Source: Clostridiales bacterium
Lineage (GTDB): Bacteria > Bacillota > Clostridia > Clostridiales > Clostridiaceae
Length of the DNA: 64,000 nucleotides
Direction: 5' to 3'
Assembly (NCBI GenBank): GCA_012519845.1
Contig: JAAYPK010000035.1
Span: 1-64,000, forward strand
Position numbers and translations under genes: made by a program. Below are positions 46,991 through 58,217 of this stretch, piece by piece (positions within the stretch are counted from its first letter, which is position 1; every line of letters starts with the position of its first letter). Below the pieces are notes generated by a model. It made no database searches. It was given only the letters and a program-made list of their open reading frames with translations, and was not told where the DNA came from.

Positions 46991-47374
46991 AAGTGAATAT
47001 TATCAAATTAGATATTTCATAAGTAAGTTTAATTAATTTTAATTTATTAAATAAATGAAAAAAGTTTTGATAAAAAACATTATAAATCAAGAAAAATATG
47101 AAAAAAATGTTAATAATATAAATCTGAAAATGTTATCATCGAGATGAAACAAAAAAGTTAATTTTCAGAAAATTCATTAATATAAAATTAATATGAAATT
47201 CAAATTCAGATGTTATGATATAAATCAAGAAACAGACATTTCATGTGAAAAATGGCAAGATATAATAAATATATCGACAAAATAGCTATTTTTAATGAAA
47301 TTTAACTGAATATGAAGTTTTCTTAAAGTTCAAGGTAAGACTATAATAATTACAAATGAAAGGATGATACAAGG
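46991..47374 (+). other. Long AT-rich leader region of the ATP synthase operon
   Basis: 384 bases without a gene. It holds a 14-bp direct repeat (TATAAATCAAGAAA at 47081-47094 and 47219-47232) and a TATAAT at 47342-47347 with only a weak -35. No ORF with a ribosome site or terminator hairpin was found. It probably carries the operon promoter and perhaps a regulatory leader. Confidence 0.5.
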
Positions 47375-47731
47375 ATGCATCAAAAAATTAATAAACTTCA
47401 ATTAAGAGTAATAAGGTTAGATTTAATAGTTGGTTTTTTAATTTCTTTGATTAGTTCAGTTGTTCTATCATTAGAAATATCTATAGTTTACTATTTTGGT
47501 GTTATCATTGCTTTAATGAATTTTTTAATTCATTATTATACTACAATAAAATGGCTTGGTAATAATTTATTGTTGCTATCAATAACTTCCTTGCTTAGAG
47601 TATTAATAATAGCACTTCTGGTTATACCAATAAGGAATAATATGAGTTTAGTATTAGCATATGTATTTGCCATAATATTTCACCAAGTAATAGTAATCTA
47701 TTCTACATCAAGGCAGAAAGGGAGTGTTTAG
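47375..47731 (+). CDS. atpI: ATP synthase protein I
   Basis: 118 residues with four hydrophobic helices, the usual AtpI topology. AtpI assists c-ring assembly and perhaps Mg2+ supply in other bacteria. It is the first gene of the atp operon, as in most Firmicutes. AAAGGATG precedes the ATG at 10 bases. Confidence 0.85.
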   Translation: MHQKINKLQLRVIRLDLIVGFLISLISSVVLSLEISIVYYFGVIIALMNFLIHYYTTIKWLGNNLLLLSITSLLRVLIIALLVIPIRNNMSLVLAYVFAIIFHQVIVIYSTSRQKGSV

Positions 47732-47732
47732 G

Positions 47733-48416
47733 TTGGAGACTGTTACACCTATTTTTTCTTTCAGTATAGGCGGTTTTCCCATTAGTATTACTAGAGATAT
47801 AGTAGTTCAATGGGGAGTAATGTTATGTTTATTTATAGCATCTGTACTACTTACAAGAAATTTGAAAAGAAAGCCTAACAAGGTACAGGTTGTAATTGAG
47901 TCGTTATATTCTTATGTTGAGGGGCTCGTCAAACAGAATATGGGGGAGTCATTTATTAATTTTATTCCTTATGTAGGAACTTTGGTTATTTATTTATTAA
48001 CATTAAATTTAATAGGATTAATAGGATTAAAGCCACCTACACAAAATTTAAGTGTTACTGCAGGATTAGCTATTACTTCATTTGCTGTTATTAATTTTAC
48101 AGCGATAAAGAGGAATGGAATATTGGGATATTCCAAAGGCTTTGCACAACCTTATTTCATAATGTTACCAATAAATATAATGGAAAGAGTAGTTTTACCA
48201 GTATCTCTTGCTCTTAGACTTTTTGGTAATATGTTAGCAGCTACAATGCTTATCGAGATGATTTATAATGCACTCGAAAGCGTTACGTGGATAGCACAAA
48301 TTGGATTGCCAATTTTTGTTCATGGATATTTTGATTTATTCGATGGAACAATTCAAATGTTAGTATTTACAATGCTAACAATAATAAACATAAAAATGAC
48401 ATCAGAACATCATTAG
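47733..48416 (+). CDS. atpB: ATP synthase Fo subunit a
   Basis: About 227 residues, polytopic, forms the ion half-channels next to the c ring. The essential Arg is in LALRLFGNMLAA. TTG 47733 is preferred: it follows the atpI stop by one base with AAGGGAG 8 bases upstream. GTG 47724, overlapping atpI, is an alternative but sits on the ribosome site. Confidence 0.95.
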   Translation: METVTPIFSFSIGGFPISITRDIVVQWGVMLCLFIASVLLTRNLKRKPNKVQVVIESLYSYVEGLVKQNMGESFINFIPYVGTLVIYLLTLNLIGLIGLKPPTQNLSVTAGLAITSFAVINFTAIKRNGILGYSKGFAQPYFIMLPINIMERVVLPVSLALRLFGNMLAATMLIEMIYNALESVTWIAQIGLPIFVHGYFDLFDGTIQMLVFTMLTIINIKMTSEHH

Positions 48417-48428
48417 AATGAAAAATGA

Positions 48429-48659
<231 letters not shown>

Positions 48660-48700
48660 GTTATTTAATAAGAATATAACTCCGAAGGGAGGAAAAAAGA

Positions 48701-49180
48701 ATGGAAATAAATTTTTCGGAAATGATTGCGACAATAATTAATTTCTTTATCTTAGTATTAATATTAAAACACTTTTTATGGGATAAAATTGCCAAAGTCA
48801 TTCAAGAAAGAGAAGATTATGTAGAAGAAAAATTAACAAAAGCTGACGAAGATGCTGAAAAAGCAAGGTTATATCTTGTTGAAAATGAGAGAATTCTTAG
48901 TACTTCAAGAACAGAAGGCAAGAAGATAATTGAAGAAAAAAAAGATAAGGCAAATGAGCTATATAATGAAATAATTGCTGATGCCAATAAAGAAGCTAAA
49001 GCCATTATGGATAGAGCTAAATTTGATATAGAAAGAGAAAAAGAAAAAGCAGAATACGAATTAAAGAAGGAAGTAGTCAATTTAGCAATTGAATTATCTA
49101 CAAAAGCTTTAGAGGAAAAGGTTGAGGAAAGTAAGCAAAGAGAGTTGATTAATGATTTTATTACTAAGGTAGGTAGTTAA
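48701..49180 (+). CDS. atpF: ATP synthase Fo subunit b
   Basis: 159 residues: one N-terminal membrane helix (about 7-25), then a long charged helix (to about 150) forming the peripheral stalk dimer. GGGAGG precedes ATG. Two bases separate it from atpH. Confidence 0.96.
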   Translation: MEINFSEMIATIINFFILVLILKHFLWDKIAKVIQEREDYVEEKLTKADEDAEKARLYLVENERILSTSRTEGKKIIEEKKDKANELYNEIIADANKEAKAIMDRAKFDIEREKEKAEYELKKEVVNLAIELSTKALEEKVEESKQRELINDFITKVGS

Positions 49181-49181
49181 A

Positions 49182-49721
49182 ATGTATGAATATTTAGACA
49201 AAAGATACGCTATGGCATTATATGAGGTTGCTGAAGAAAAAGGAAAGGTAGAAGAATACCTTAAGGATCTCAGAAGTGTATGCGATTTAATTGATGCAAA
49301 TAAAGATTTCTACGAAGTAATAAAGCATCCTCAAATAAGTACAAAGAAGAAAAAAGAAACATTTATTAATATATTTAAAGGTAATATTGATCAAGATTTA
49401 CTTTCGTTTTTAGTTATTCTAATTGAAAAAAATAGAATACTTTTTCTTAGAGAAAAACTTAATCAAATGGAACAAATTTATCTAGAAAAAAATAATACAT
49501 TAAAGGCAACAGTAAAAACAGCTGTTCCATTATTAGATGAAGAAAAAGAGCAATTAAAGCTTAAGCTTGAAAATCAATATAATAAAAAAATAATACTTAC
49601 GTCTGTAATAGACAAAAGTATTTTAGGTGGAGTTTATGTTAGAGTAGGAAATGATGTTATAGATGGAACTGTAAAATCAAAACTTTCCGAATTAAAAGAC
49701 ATAATGCTTAAGAGAGAATAG
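49182..49721 (+). CDS. atpH: ATP synthase F1 subunit delta
   Basis: 179 residues, links F1 alpha to the b stalk. Typical features are the N-terminal [19 protein letters not shown] and C-terminal [11 protein letters not shown]. It follows atpF with almost no gap; AGGTAG lies at the end of atpF. Confidence 0.95.
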   Translation: MYEYLDKRYAMALYEVAEEKGKVEEYLKDLRSVCDLIDANKDFYEVIKHPQISTKKKKETFINIFKGNIDQDLLSFLVILIEKNRILFLREKLNQMEQIYLEKNNTLKATVKTAVPLLDEEKEQLKLKLENQYNKKIILTSVIDKSILGGVYVRVGNDVIDGTVKSKLSELKDIMLKRE

Positions 49722-49731
49722 AGGTGAATCC

Positions 49732-51243
49732 ATGAACATTAAACCAGAAGAAATTACTTCAATTATAAAAAAAGAAATTGAAAAATATGAAAAAAATATA
49801 AAGACTGTAGATTCTGGTACAATAATTCAAGTCGGCGATGGAATCGCTAGAGTGTATGGATTAGATGATTGTATGGAAGGTGAATTACTAGAATTTCCAA
49901 ACAACGTTTTAGGAATGGCACTTAATCTTGAACAAGATAATGTAGGCTGTGTTTTACTAGGCTCAGAAGAAGGAATTAAAGAAGGAGATATTGTAAAACG
50001 AAGTAACAAAATTGTTCAAGTGCCAGTTGGTGAAGCGCTAATTGGAAGAGTTGTAAATTCACTAGGAGAAGCTATTGATGGTAAAGGGCCTATAAATACT
50101 AATGAAACAAGAGCAATAGAAGTCCCAGCTCCAACAATTATAGAGAGAAGTTCAGTAAATGAGCCATTACAAACTGGAATCAAGGCTATAGATTCAATGA
50201 TACCAATAGGTAAAGGACAAAGAGAATTAATAATAGGAGATAGACAAACTGGAAAAACTGCATTGGCAATTGATACTATTATTAATCAAAAGGGGAAAGA
50301 CGTAATATGTATATATGTCGCAATCGGCCAAAAACAATCAACTGTTGCGAATATAGTAAACACATTAACTGAAATGGGGGCTATGGATTACAGTATAATT
50401 GTAAGTTCAACTGCATCTCAAAGTGCACCACTACAATACTTAGCACCTTATGCAGGTTGTAGTATTGGTGAGTATTTTATGAATAAAGGTAAAGACGTAT
50501 TAATAATATATGATGATTTATCTAAGCATGCAGTAGCTTATAGAACCATGTCATTATTACTTAGAAGACCACCAGGAAGAGAAGCATATCCTGGAGATGT
50601 ATTCTATATACATTCAAGGTTACTTGAAAGGGCAGCCAAACTTTCAGATGAATTAGGTGGAGGGTCATTAACAGCCCTTCCAATAATAGAAACACTTGCA
50701 GGGGATATTACAGCATATATACCAACAAATGTTATTTCAATTACTGATGGACAGATATTCCTTGAATCAGATTTATTCTATTCAGGACAAAGACCAGCAG
50801 TTAATGCAGGTATATCAGTATCAAGAGTTGGTGGTAATGCTCAAATTAAGGCAATGAAACAAGTATCAGGAACATTAAGACTTGAACTTGCACAATATAG
50901 AGAGCTTGCATCATTTTCACAGTTTGGTTCAGATTTAGAGCCAGATGCACAAAAAAGACTTGAAAAAGGTAAGAGAATCTATGAAGTATTAAAGCAAGAT
51001 CAATATACTCCAATGGCAGTAGAGAAGCAAGTTATTATCTTATATGCTGCAGTTAACGATTTTCTTTCAGATATTAAAGTAAGTGATATTAGAAAATTTG
51101 AATATGAATTATTAGAGTACATTGATACTCATAAAAGGGATCTAATTAAGAACATTAGTGAAAAGAAAACTCTTACTGATGAGATAAAATCAAAACTTGA
51201 AGAAGCTATTATCGAGTTTAAAAAAGTATTTTTACAAAATTAA
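49732..51243 (+). CDS. atpA: ATP synthase F1 subunit alpha
   Basis: 503 residues. Non-catalytic nucleotide-binding subunit with P-loop GDRQTGKT and the family signature [20 protein letters not shown] precedes the ATG. Confidence 0.98.
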   Translation: MNIKPEEITSIIKKEIEKYEKNIKTVDSGTIIQVGDGIARVYGLDDCMEGELLEFPNNVLGMALNLEQDNVGCVLLGSEEGIKEGDIVKRSNKIVQVPVGEALIGRVVNSLGEAIDGKGPINTNETRAIEVPAPTIIERSSVNEPLQTGIKAIDSMIPIGKGQRELIIGDRQTGKTALAIDTIINQKGKDVICIYVAIGQKQSTVANIVNTLTEMGAMDYSIIVSSTASQSAPLQYLAPYAGCSIGEYFMNKGKDVLIIYDDLSKHAVAYRTMSLLLRRPPGREAYPGDVFYIHSRLLERAAKLSDELGGGSLTALPIIETLAGDITAYIPTNVISITDGQIFLESDLFYSGQRPAVNAGISVSRVGGNAQIKAMKQVSGTLRLELAQYRELASFSQFGSDLEPDAQKRLEKGKRIYEVLKQDQYTPMAVEKQVIILYAAVNDFLSDIKVSDIRKFEYELLEYIDTHKRDLIKNISEKKTLTDEIKSKLEEAIIEFKKVFLQN

Positions 51244-51285
51244 AGAACTATAATATAAAAATCCATTTCTATAGGAGGCAGAAGT

Positions 51286-52140
51286 ATGGGGGCAGCAGGT
51301 TTAATTGAAATTAAAAGAAGACTAAAATCAGTGCAAAGTACAAAAAAAATAACAAAAGCAATGGGTTTTGTCGCCACTTCTAAACTAAGAAAATCTAGGA
51401 AAGAATTAAGTGCAAACAATGCGTATGCAGAAATTGCCAAGAAAAATGTAAAGATTGCAGCAGAGTTTGTAGATGATAGTTCACAATTTCTATATTTTAA
51501 AAAGAATAATAGTCAGAAGGTATTATATATAGTTGTAACATCAGACTCTGGCCTTTGTGGAGGCTATAACATCAATGTGGTAAATAAACTTAAACAATTG
51601 GCAGGGTTAGAAAAAGATAATGTATGTGTAATTACAGTAGGTGCAAAGGGAATTCCATATATAAAAAAGACAGGTTTTAATTCCGTTGCAGAATATGTTG
51701 ATATTCCAGATGTTCCTACTATAAAGGAAGTTAAATTTATATATGAAAAAGCATTAAGGCTATTTTGTGAAGGTGAAGTTTCAGAAGTTAAAATAATATA
51801 TACTGAGTTTCATTCTCCAGTAAAACAAGTTGTAAAATCAGAAACATTATTACCTATTGAAATTGAAAATAGTAATGTAGGATCTCAAGGGTTTGTTGAA
51901 CCTGACGTAAACATTGTTCTTAAAAAATCATTAGATATATATTTAAAAGGTATGATTAGAAGTATACTACTAAGTTCAAAGTGTAGCGAGCAAAGTGCTA
52001 GAATGACTGCAATGGATTCAGCAACAAGTAATGCTAATGATATTATTTCTAGTTTAGAAATAAAATATAACAGGATAAGACAAACAATGATAACTCAAGA
52101 GATATCTGAAATAGTTGGAGGAGCAGAAGCTCAAAAATAG
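51286..52140 (+). CDS. atpG: ATP synthase F1 subunit gamma
   Basis: 284 residues, the rotor shaft: N-terminal helix with RRLKSVQSTKKITKAM, central domain with TSDSGLCGGYN, and C-terminal helix ending near ITQEISEIVGGAEA. AGGAGGC precedes ATG. Confidence 0.97.
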   Translation: MGAAGLIEIKRRLKSVQSTKKITKAMGFVATSKLRKSRKELSANNAYAEIAKKNVKIAAEFVDDSSQFLYFKKNNSQKVLYIVVTSDSGLCGGYNINVVNKLKQLAGLEKDNVCVITVGAKGIPYIKKTGFNSVAEYVDIPDVPTIKEVKFIYEKALRLFCEGEVSEVKIIYTEFHSPVKQVVKSETLLPIEIENSNVGSQGFVEPDVNIVLKKSLDIYLKGMIRSILLSSKCSEQSARMTAMDSATSNANDIISSLEIKYNRIRQTMITQEISEIVGGAEAQK

Positions 52141-52143
52141 TAA

Positions 52144-53547
<1,404 letters not shown>

Positions 53548-53561
53548 GGGGTTGAGGAAAA

Positions 53562-53963
53562 ATGGCCAAAACCTTTAGATTTAAATTATTAACTCCTGAA
53601 AAAAAAGTTGTTGATGAAGATGTAGAAAAAGTATTTACTTTATCAGAGGATGGTGAAGTAGAGTTTTTAGCAAATCATGCACCTATATTAATTAGCACAA
53701 AAGTTTGTGCTACATCATATATCGATAGTTTAGGAAATAAAAAAGAAGTTTTTACAAATGAAGGAGTTATTAATATTAGAGATAATGAATTAGTTTTTTG
53801 TTGTGATTCAGCAGAATTAAAAGAAGATATTGATTTAGAAAGAGCATTAGCAGCAAAGGAAAGAGCAGAAAAGAGGCTTAAGGATAAAAATAAAAATGAT
53901 TCAATAAGAGCTGAAGCATCTTTAAGAAGAGCCTTAGTTAGATTGAAAATGATAAAAGAATAA
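53562..53963 (+). CDS. atpC: ATP synthase F1 subunit epsilon
   Basis: 133 residues: N-terminal beta-sandwich (about 1-85, FLANHAPILI) and C-terminal helical pair (about 90-133). It couples rotation and can inhibit ATPase. Last atp gene; a terminator hairpin follows. Confidence 0.96.
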   Translation: MAKTFRFKLLTPEKKVVDEDVEKVFTLSEDGEVEFLANHAPILISTKVCATSYIDSLGNKKEVFTNEGVINIRDNELVFCCDSAELKEDIDLERALAAKERAEKRLKDKNKNDSIRAEASLRRALVRLKMIKE

Positions 53964-53977
53964 GAATTTCAAAAAAG

Positions 53978-54020
53978 AGCTATATTTAGTGATAAATAAC
54001 ACTAAGTATAGCTTTTTTTT
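53978..54020 (+). terminator. Terminator of the ATP synthase operon
   Basis: 14-bp stem with one G-T pair (53978-53991 with 54000-54013) and a T8 run. Confidence 0.88.
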
Positions 54021-54129
54021 GACAAGTTCATACACAAAAATTGTTAAATATAAATACTATAGATTATGGACTATATTTGAATATAAATTTTATATAATGA
54101 CAAGAATTAAAAAGAAAGGCGGGAAAAAC

Positions 54130-54756
54130 ATGAAAAAGCTTAATTTCTTTTTAATACTGATAGTGTGCTTGATTAATCAAGTCACAAACAGTTATTCATT
54201 ATTAGAATTTAATAAAATATCCCATAGTATAGAGAAGAAAATAGATTTTGTTGAAAATTCAGTTAAAGTGCAATATAAATCTAAAAATGACAATGAGGTA
54301 TTAAATAATCTTATCAATAAGATTAAGGAAAATTATAAGGAGAGTCTAATTGATATAGAAGATGATTGTATAAATATAGTTGATAAAAATAAAAAAATTA
54401 CTGTAGAAACATTTTTATATTCTGATTGTAGGGATATTAAAATTGAAATTGTAAACTATGATAAAAATAGAAGCATCATTAAATTAATGAAAGAATTAAA
54501 CAAATTACTAGATAAAAAAGATTATGAAATAAAATATTATAGCTATATTAAGGGGAAAACTAATAATATAAATGAGGCTGACTCCATAGTAAATGAAGAT
54601 CTTAATCTAAAAAGTATACAAACCCTAGAAATTCATAAGGGAAAGGTTGGAACTGGATTTTTATACTGTGGCGAAAAAATAAGCTTTGCTATAAACGAAT
54701 ATGATACAGGCTCTTATTTAATTATTGGAACACCAATAATTAATACAACATACTAA
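54130..54756 (+). CDS. ywmB: YwmB-family exported protein
   Basis: About 208 residues with an N-terminal signal or anchor (about 1-20) then a mixed alpha/beta domain. Identification rests on length, topology and position: B. subtilis has the order atpC-ywzB-ywmB-murAA-spoIID, and this gene sits between atpC and murA. YwmB proteins have a TATA-binding-like fold; function is unknown. ATG 54130 with GGCGGG upstream is chosen; a longer frame back to 53989 lies over the atp terminator. Confidence 0.75.
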   Translation: MKKLNFFLILIVCLINQVTNSYSLLEFNKISHSIEKKIDFVENSVKVQYKSKNDNEVLNNLINKIKENYKESLIDIEDDCINIVDKNKKITVETFLYSDCRDIKIEIVNYDKNRSIIKLMKELNKLLDKKDYEIKYYSYIKGKTNNINEADSIVNEDLNLKSIQTLEIHKGKVGTGFLYCGEKISFAINEYDTGSYLIIGTPIINTTY

Positions 54757-54777
54757 CAATTCATTGTGGAGGATAAT

Positions 54778-56043
54778 ATGGAAAAAATAATCGTTAAAAG
54801 TGGAAGAAATTTAAAAGGTGAAGTTAATATAAGCAGTGCTAAAAATTCAGTTTTACCAATTATAGTTGCTTCCATATTATGTCCTGAAGAAATAGCAATA
54901 AAAAATGCACCTATGTTAGAGGACGTTAATGTAATATGTAAAGTACTTTATAAATTAAATTGTAAAGTTACCATATCAAATATAGATAATACTATTAAAA
55001 TTAATACAAGGGATATAGTTAAAACCAATTCAGATAGTGAGTTAATAAGAAAAATGAGGGCTTCTTTTTTATTAATGGGTCCTATGATAGCAAGACATGG
55101 ATATTGCAAATTATCATTGCCAGGAGGCTGTAATATTGGTAGTAGACCTATAGATTTACATTTAAAAGGTTTTAAAGCATTAGGAGTTCAAATAAATATA
55201 GGACATGGATTTGTTGAAGCAAAGGTAAAAAAATTAAAAGGTAATAGAATATATTTAGATTTTCCATCAGTAGGTGCTACAGAAAATATATTGATGGCTG
55301 CTTGTTTAGCTGAAGGAACTACGGTTATAGATAATGCTGCAGAAGAACCAGAAATATGGGATTTAGCAAACTTTTTAAATAAAATGGGAGCTAAAATATC
55401 AGGAGCAGGAACTAAAAAAATTACAATTGAAGGAGTAAGAAAACTAAAGGGTGTGGAATACCAACCTATTTTTGATAGGATAGAAGCTGGAACATTTATG
55501 GTGGCAGCCGCCATTACTAACAGTATAATAAAAATAAATGGAGTTAACTCAGAACATGTTAGCCCATTAATTGATAAATTAAAAGAGTGTGGAGTAAGAT
55601 TTGTATGTGATAAAAACAATTTTATTGTTGATGGTACAAATGTGGATAAAAAAAGTGTAGATATTAAAACTATGCCATATCCAGGATTTCCAACAGATAT
55701 GCAACCACAAATGATGAGTCTTTTAAGTACTATTAATGGGTCAAGTATTGTAACAGAAACTGTATTTGAAAATAGATTTATGCATGTTCAAGAACTGATA
55801 AGAATGGGTGCCAATATAAAAATTGATGGTAGAACTGCTTTTATAGAAGGTGTACCAAAATTAACTGGATGTGAAGTAAAGGCTACTGATTTGAGAGCAG
55901 GTGCAGCTATGATCTTGGCTGGACTTGTTGCTGAAGGTACAACAGAGATAGGAGATATTTATCATATTGATAGAGGCTATACTAATATAGAATATAAATT
56001 TAACAGTCTTGGTGCCGATATTTGTAGAGTTAAAGATAAATAA
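54778..56043 (+). CDS. murA: UDP-N-acetylglucosamine 1-carboxyvinyltransferase
   Basis: About 421 residues. First committed step of peptidoglycan synthesis (enolpyruvyl transfer from PEP to UDP-GlcNAc). The fosfomycin-target Cys is present in PGGCNIGSRPIDLH, and the substrate Lys in SAKNSVLP. ATG 54778 has GGAGG 5 bases upstream; GTG 54766 lies before that site and is rejected. Confidence 0.97.
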   Translation: MEKIIVKSGRNLKGEVNISSAKNSVLPIIVASILCPEEIAIKNAPMLEDVNVICKVLYKLNCKVTISNIDNTIKINTRDIVKTNSDSELIRKMRASFLLMGPMIARHGYCKLSLPGGCNIGSRPIDLHLKGFKALGVQINIGHGFVEAKVKKLKGNRIYLDFPSVGATENILMAACLAEGTTVIDNAAEEPEIWDLANFLNKMGAKISGAGTKKITIEGVRKLKGVEYQPIFDRIEAGTFMVAAAITNSIIKINGVNSEHVSPLIDKLKECGVRFVCDKNNFIVDGTNVDKKSVDIKTMPYPGFPTDMQPQMMSLLSTINGSSIVTETVFENRFMHVQELIRMGANIKIDGRTAFIEGVPKLTGCEVKATDLRAGAAMILAGLVAEGTTEIGDIYHIDRGYTNIEYKFNSLGADICRVKDK

Positions 56044-56060
56044 GAATATGTTAAAAAATG

Positions 56061-56116
56061 AAAGTAAGGGATATTTTAGAAAAGTAATAGTAATAAATAT
56101 CCTTTACTTTTGTTAT
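56061..56116 (+). terminator. Terminator between murA and spoIID
   Basis: 16-bp stem with one G-T pair (56061-56076 with 56095-56110), then TTTTGTT. Confidence 0.7.
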
Positions 56117-56141
56117 ATGAAGAAAATAATAAGCATATATT
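56115..56141 (+). promoter_or_regulatory. Sigma-E-like promoter of spoIID
   Basis: ATA, 16-base spacer, CATATATT, a full match to the mother-cell sigma-E pattern ATA-N16-CATAYAHT. spoIID is a known sigma-E gene. Ends 30 bases before the ATG. Confidence 0.55.
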
Positions 56142-56171
56142 AAGTGAAGTATATTTTTGGAGGAAACTATT

Positions 56172-57224
56172 ATGAAAAAATTACTTATCACAAAGAATAT
56201 GCCTTTATTATTTGTAACAATATTTATACTTATGTTTTTAATAATAATACCTGAATTATATTTCATGGATAAAAACCAATTGGATAATAAATTTAATTTA
56301 ACAGAGGACAGTGTTAAATATAATGCTGAAAGTTTGACTTTTAGTGGAGAGGCAAATGCAAGAATCTATGATGTAAAAAATAATAAAATAATAGAAATAA
56401 ATTATGAAGAGTATATTAAAGGAGTAGTCGCAAGTGAAATGCAAGCAAATTTTAATGATGAAGCTTTAAAGGCACAAGCAGTTGCAGCAAGAACATTTTA
56501 TTTCTCAAAAAGAAATAAAAATTGTCCTAATGCAGAAGGCGGAGAAATTTGTTCATCTACACATTGTCAAGTATATATGAATAAAGAAGAATGTATTAGT
56601 AAATGGAGTGAAAAAAATAAAGAAGCCAACTGGGAAAAAATAAGCAAGGCTGTAGATGAAACTTCAGGAGAAGTCTTAACTTATGAAGGGGAACTTGTAC
56701 TATATCCACAATTTTTTGCAACTAGTTCAGGTAAAACTGAAAACGCAGTAGATGTATTTGCTAATAATATTCCTTATTTAGTATCAACAAAGAGTGAAGG
56801 GGAAGAAATAGCACCTAAATATACTAGTGAGGTATCAATAGAAGGGAATGAATTTGTTAATAAAATAAATAAAAAATATTCTTCTGCGAATATGACAATT
56901 TCTGATATTAAAAATCAAATTAATATAGATTCATATACAGAAGGAGGATCTATAAAAAAAATAAAAATCGGGGATATTACTATTTCAGGAATTGAGTTTA
57001 GAAAACTGTTCAATTTAAATAGCTCAAACTTTAAAATAGAATACAATAATTCAAAGATAAATATAATTTGTAAAGGATATGGACATGGTGTAGGGATGAG
57101 TCAATGGGGGGCAAATGTTATGGCTAGAGATGGTAAAAACTATAAAGAGATACTAAAACATTATTATACAGGAGTAGAGATTAATAAGATAAAATTTAAG
57201 GAGTTAGAGAAAACTAAGAGATGA
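56172..57224 (+). CDS. spoIID: Stage II sporulation protein D (lytic transglycosylase)
   Basis: About 350 residues: an N-terminal membrane anchor (about 12-32), then the SpoIID domain. The catalytic Glu is in VVASEMQANF, followed by ALKAQAVAARTFYF; C-terminal GYGHGVGMSQWGAN is diagnostic. SpoIID cleaves glycan strands in the mother cell to drive engulfment with SpoIIP and SpoIIM (not in this window). ATG 56172 with GGAGG at 8 bases is preferred. Confidence 0.97.
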   Translation: MKKLLITKNMPLLFVTIFILMFLIIIPELYFMDKNQLDNKFNLTEDSVKYNAESLTFSGEANARIYDVKNNKIIEINYEEYIKGVVASEMQANFNDEALKAQAVAARTFYFSKRNKNCPNAEGGEICSSTHCQVYMNKEECISKWSEKNKEANWEKISKAVDETSGEVLTYEGELVLYPQFFATSSGKTENAVDVFANNIPYLVSTKSEGEEIAPKYTSEVSIEGNEFVNKINKKYSSANMTISDIKNQINIDSYTEGGSIKKIKIGDITISGIEFRKLFNLNSSNFKIEYNNSKINIICKGYGHGVGMSQWGANVMARDGKNYKEILKHYYTGVEINKIKFKELEKTKR

Positions 57225-57253
57225 GGATAGAAATAACAGATTTCTTCATTTTG

Positions 57254-57284
57254 GAGCTGTCGCTTTGATAGCTCTATTTTTTTT
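57254..57284 (+). terminator. Terminator of spoIID
   Basis: 8-bp stem GAGCTGTC/GATAGCTC with a 5-base loop and a T8 run. Confidence 0.75.
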
Positions 57285-57390
57285 ACACAAAAGAGGATTT
57301 ATACACTAATTATTTAGTACATAAATACCATTTTTATTAGCTTAACACATATATTGTAGAAAAAAAGGGAAATAAAAAAATGTAAATTAT

Positions 57391-57419
57391 GTATGATTTT
57401 AAAACATGCGGAAATAATA
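57391..57419 (+). promoter_or_regulatory. Sigma-F-like promoter of spoIIQ
   Basis: GTATG, 14-base spacer, GGAAATAATA; the -10 fits GGnnAnAnTR. The implied leader is very short, beginning at about the ribosome site. Motif match only. Confidence 0.4.
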
Positions 57420-57437
57420 GAGAAAGGAGGTGTTTAT

Positions 57438-58169
57438 ATGGACAAAAACCATAAACAAAAGGTTAAAGATTTTTTTAGGAAGGAGGGCTTTTATGTAGTA
57501 CTTTTCCTATGCTTATGCATTGTAGCAACGGTTGCAGCTATATCATATAAGATATCAAATAATAATATAAAAAGTAACGAGGTAGAAGAAAATAATCAAA
57601 CTATTACACAAAATTCCGATGATAGAAGCAATGTAACTAGTGAAATGCCAAATGCAGAAAGAGTGGAAAACGATAAGCAGACTTTAAATGATCAAAATGA
57701 AAAAACTAGCTCTCAAAGTGCAGCAGTATCAACAAATGCAAAGGTGACATTAACTAAGCCTATTGAAGGTAGTTTAAGTAGAGGGTATACATACCCTAAG
57801 CCAGTGAAAATAGATGATGATACTCAAAGGACTATAAAAGGTATTGATATTGAAGGAAAAATAGGTACGGAAGTTAAAGCAGCAGGAGAGGGAGTAATTG
57901 AAAGTATTGAATCAAATGATGTTCAAGATGGTGTTTCAATTGTAATAGCACATGTAAATGGAATAAAAACAAAATACAGTAATTTAGACGAAAATGTTTT
58001 AGTAAAAAAGGATCAAAAAGTAACATCAAGTACTGTTATTGGGAAAATAGGTAGAAGTTCAAAAATATACAATACAGAAACTTTTGGTGAACATCTTAAT
58101 TTGCAAGTTCTTGACAATAAAAATGAACAAATAGATCCATTGAAATATTTTGAATATAAAAATAAGTAG
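57438..58169 (+). CDS. spoIIQ: SpoIIQ-like forespore protein with degenerate M23 (LytM) domain
   Basis: About 243 residues: N-terminal cytoplasmic tail, one membrane helix (about 17-38), polar linker, then an M23/LytM domain (about 110-235). Its place between spoIID and spoIIID matches B. subtilis spoIIQ. The HxGxD zinc motif reads IKGID (His lost, Asp kept) and the HxH motif reads HLN, so two zinc ligands are missing and endopeptidase activity is unlikely. SpoIIQ binds SpoIIIAH across the intermembrane space. GGAGGTG precedes ATG 57438. Confidence 0.9.
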   Translation: MDKNHKQKVKDFFRKEGFYVVLFLCLCIVATVAAISYKISNNNIKSNEVEENNQTITQNSDDRSNVTSEMPNAERVENDKQTLNDQNEKTSSQSAAVSTNAKVTLTKPIEGSLSRGYTYPKPVKIDDDTQRTIKGIDIEGKIGTEVKAAGEGVIESIESNDVQDGVSIVIAHVNGIKTKYSNLDENVLVKKDQKVTSSTVIGKIGRSSKIYNTETFGEHLNLQVLDNKNEQIDPLKYFEYKNK

Positions 58170-58176
58170 TAATTAT

Positions 58177-58217
58177 GATTAATCAGTCATTTTAAATAAT
58201 AAAATGACTGATTAATC
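58177..58217. repeat. Perfect 18-bp inverted repeat upstream of spoIIID
   Basis: Arms 58177-58194 and 58200-58217 are perfectly complementary with a 5-base centre. No T-run follows on the plus strand. It may be a weak terminator of spoIIQ or a protein-binding palindrome controlling spoIIID. Confidence 0.7.

Noticed and set aside
47281-47360. Strong sigma-A promoter for the atp operon
   Set aside because: TATAAT at 47342 has no acceptable -35 at normal spacing, so only a possible -10 is noted.
53989-54129. N-terminal extension of ywmB
   Set aside because: It overlaps the atpC terminator, and a good ribosome site and signal peptide begin at 54130.
55188-55619. 143-codon minus-strand open frame inside murA
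   Set aside because: Antisense shadow of murA with no supporting signals.
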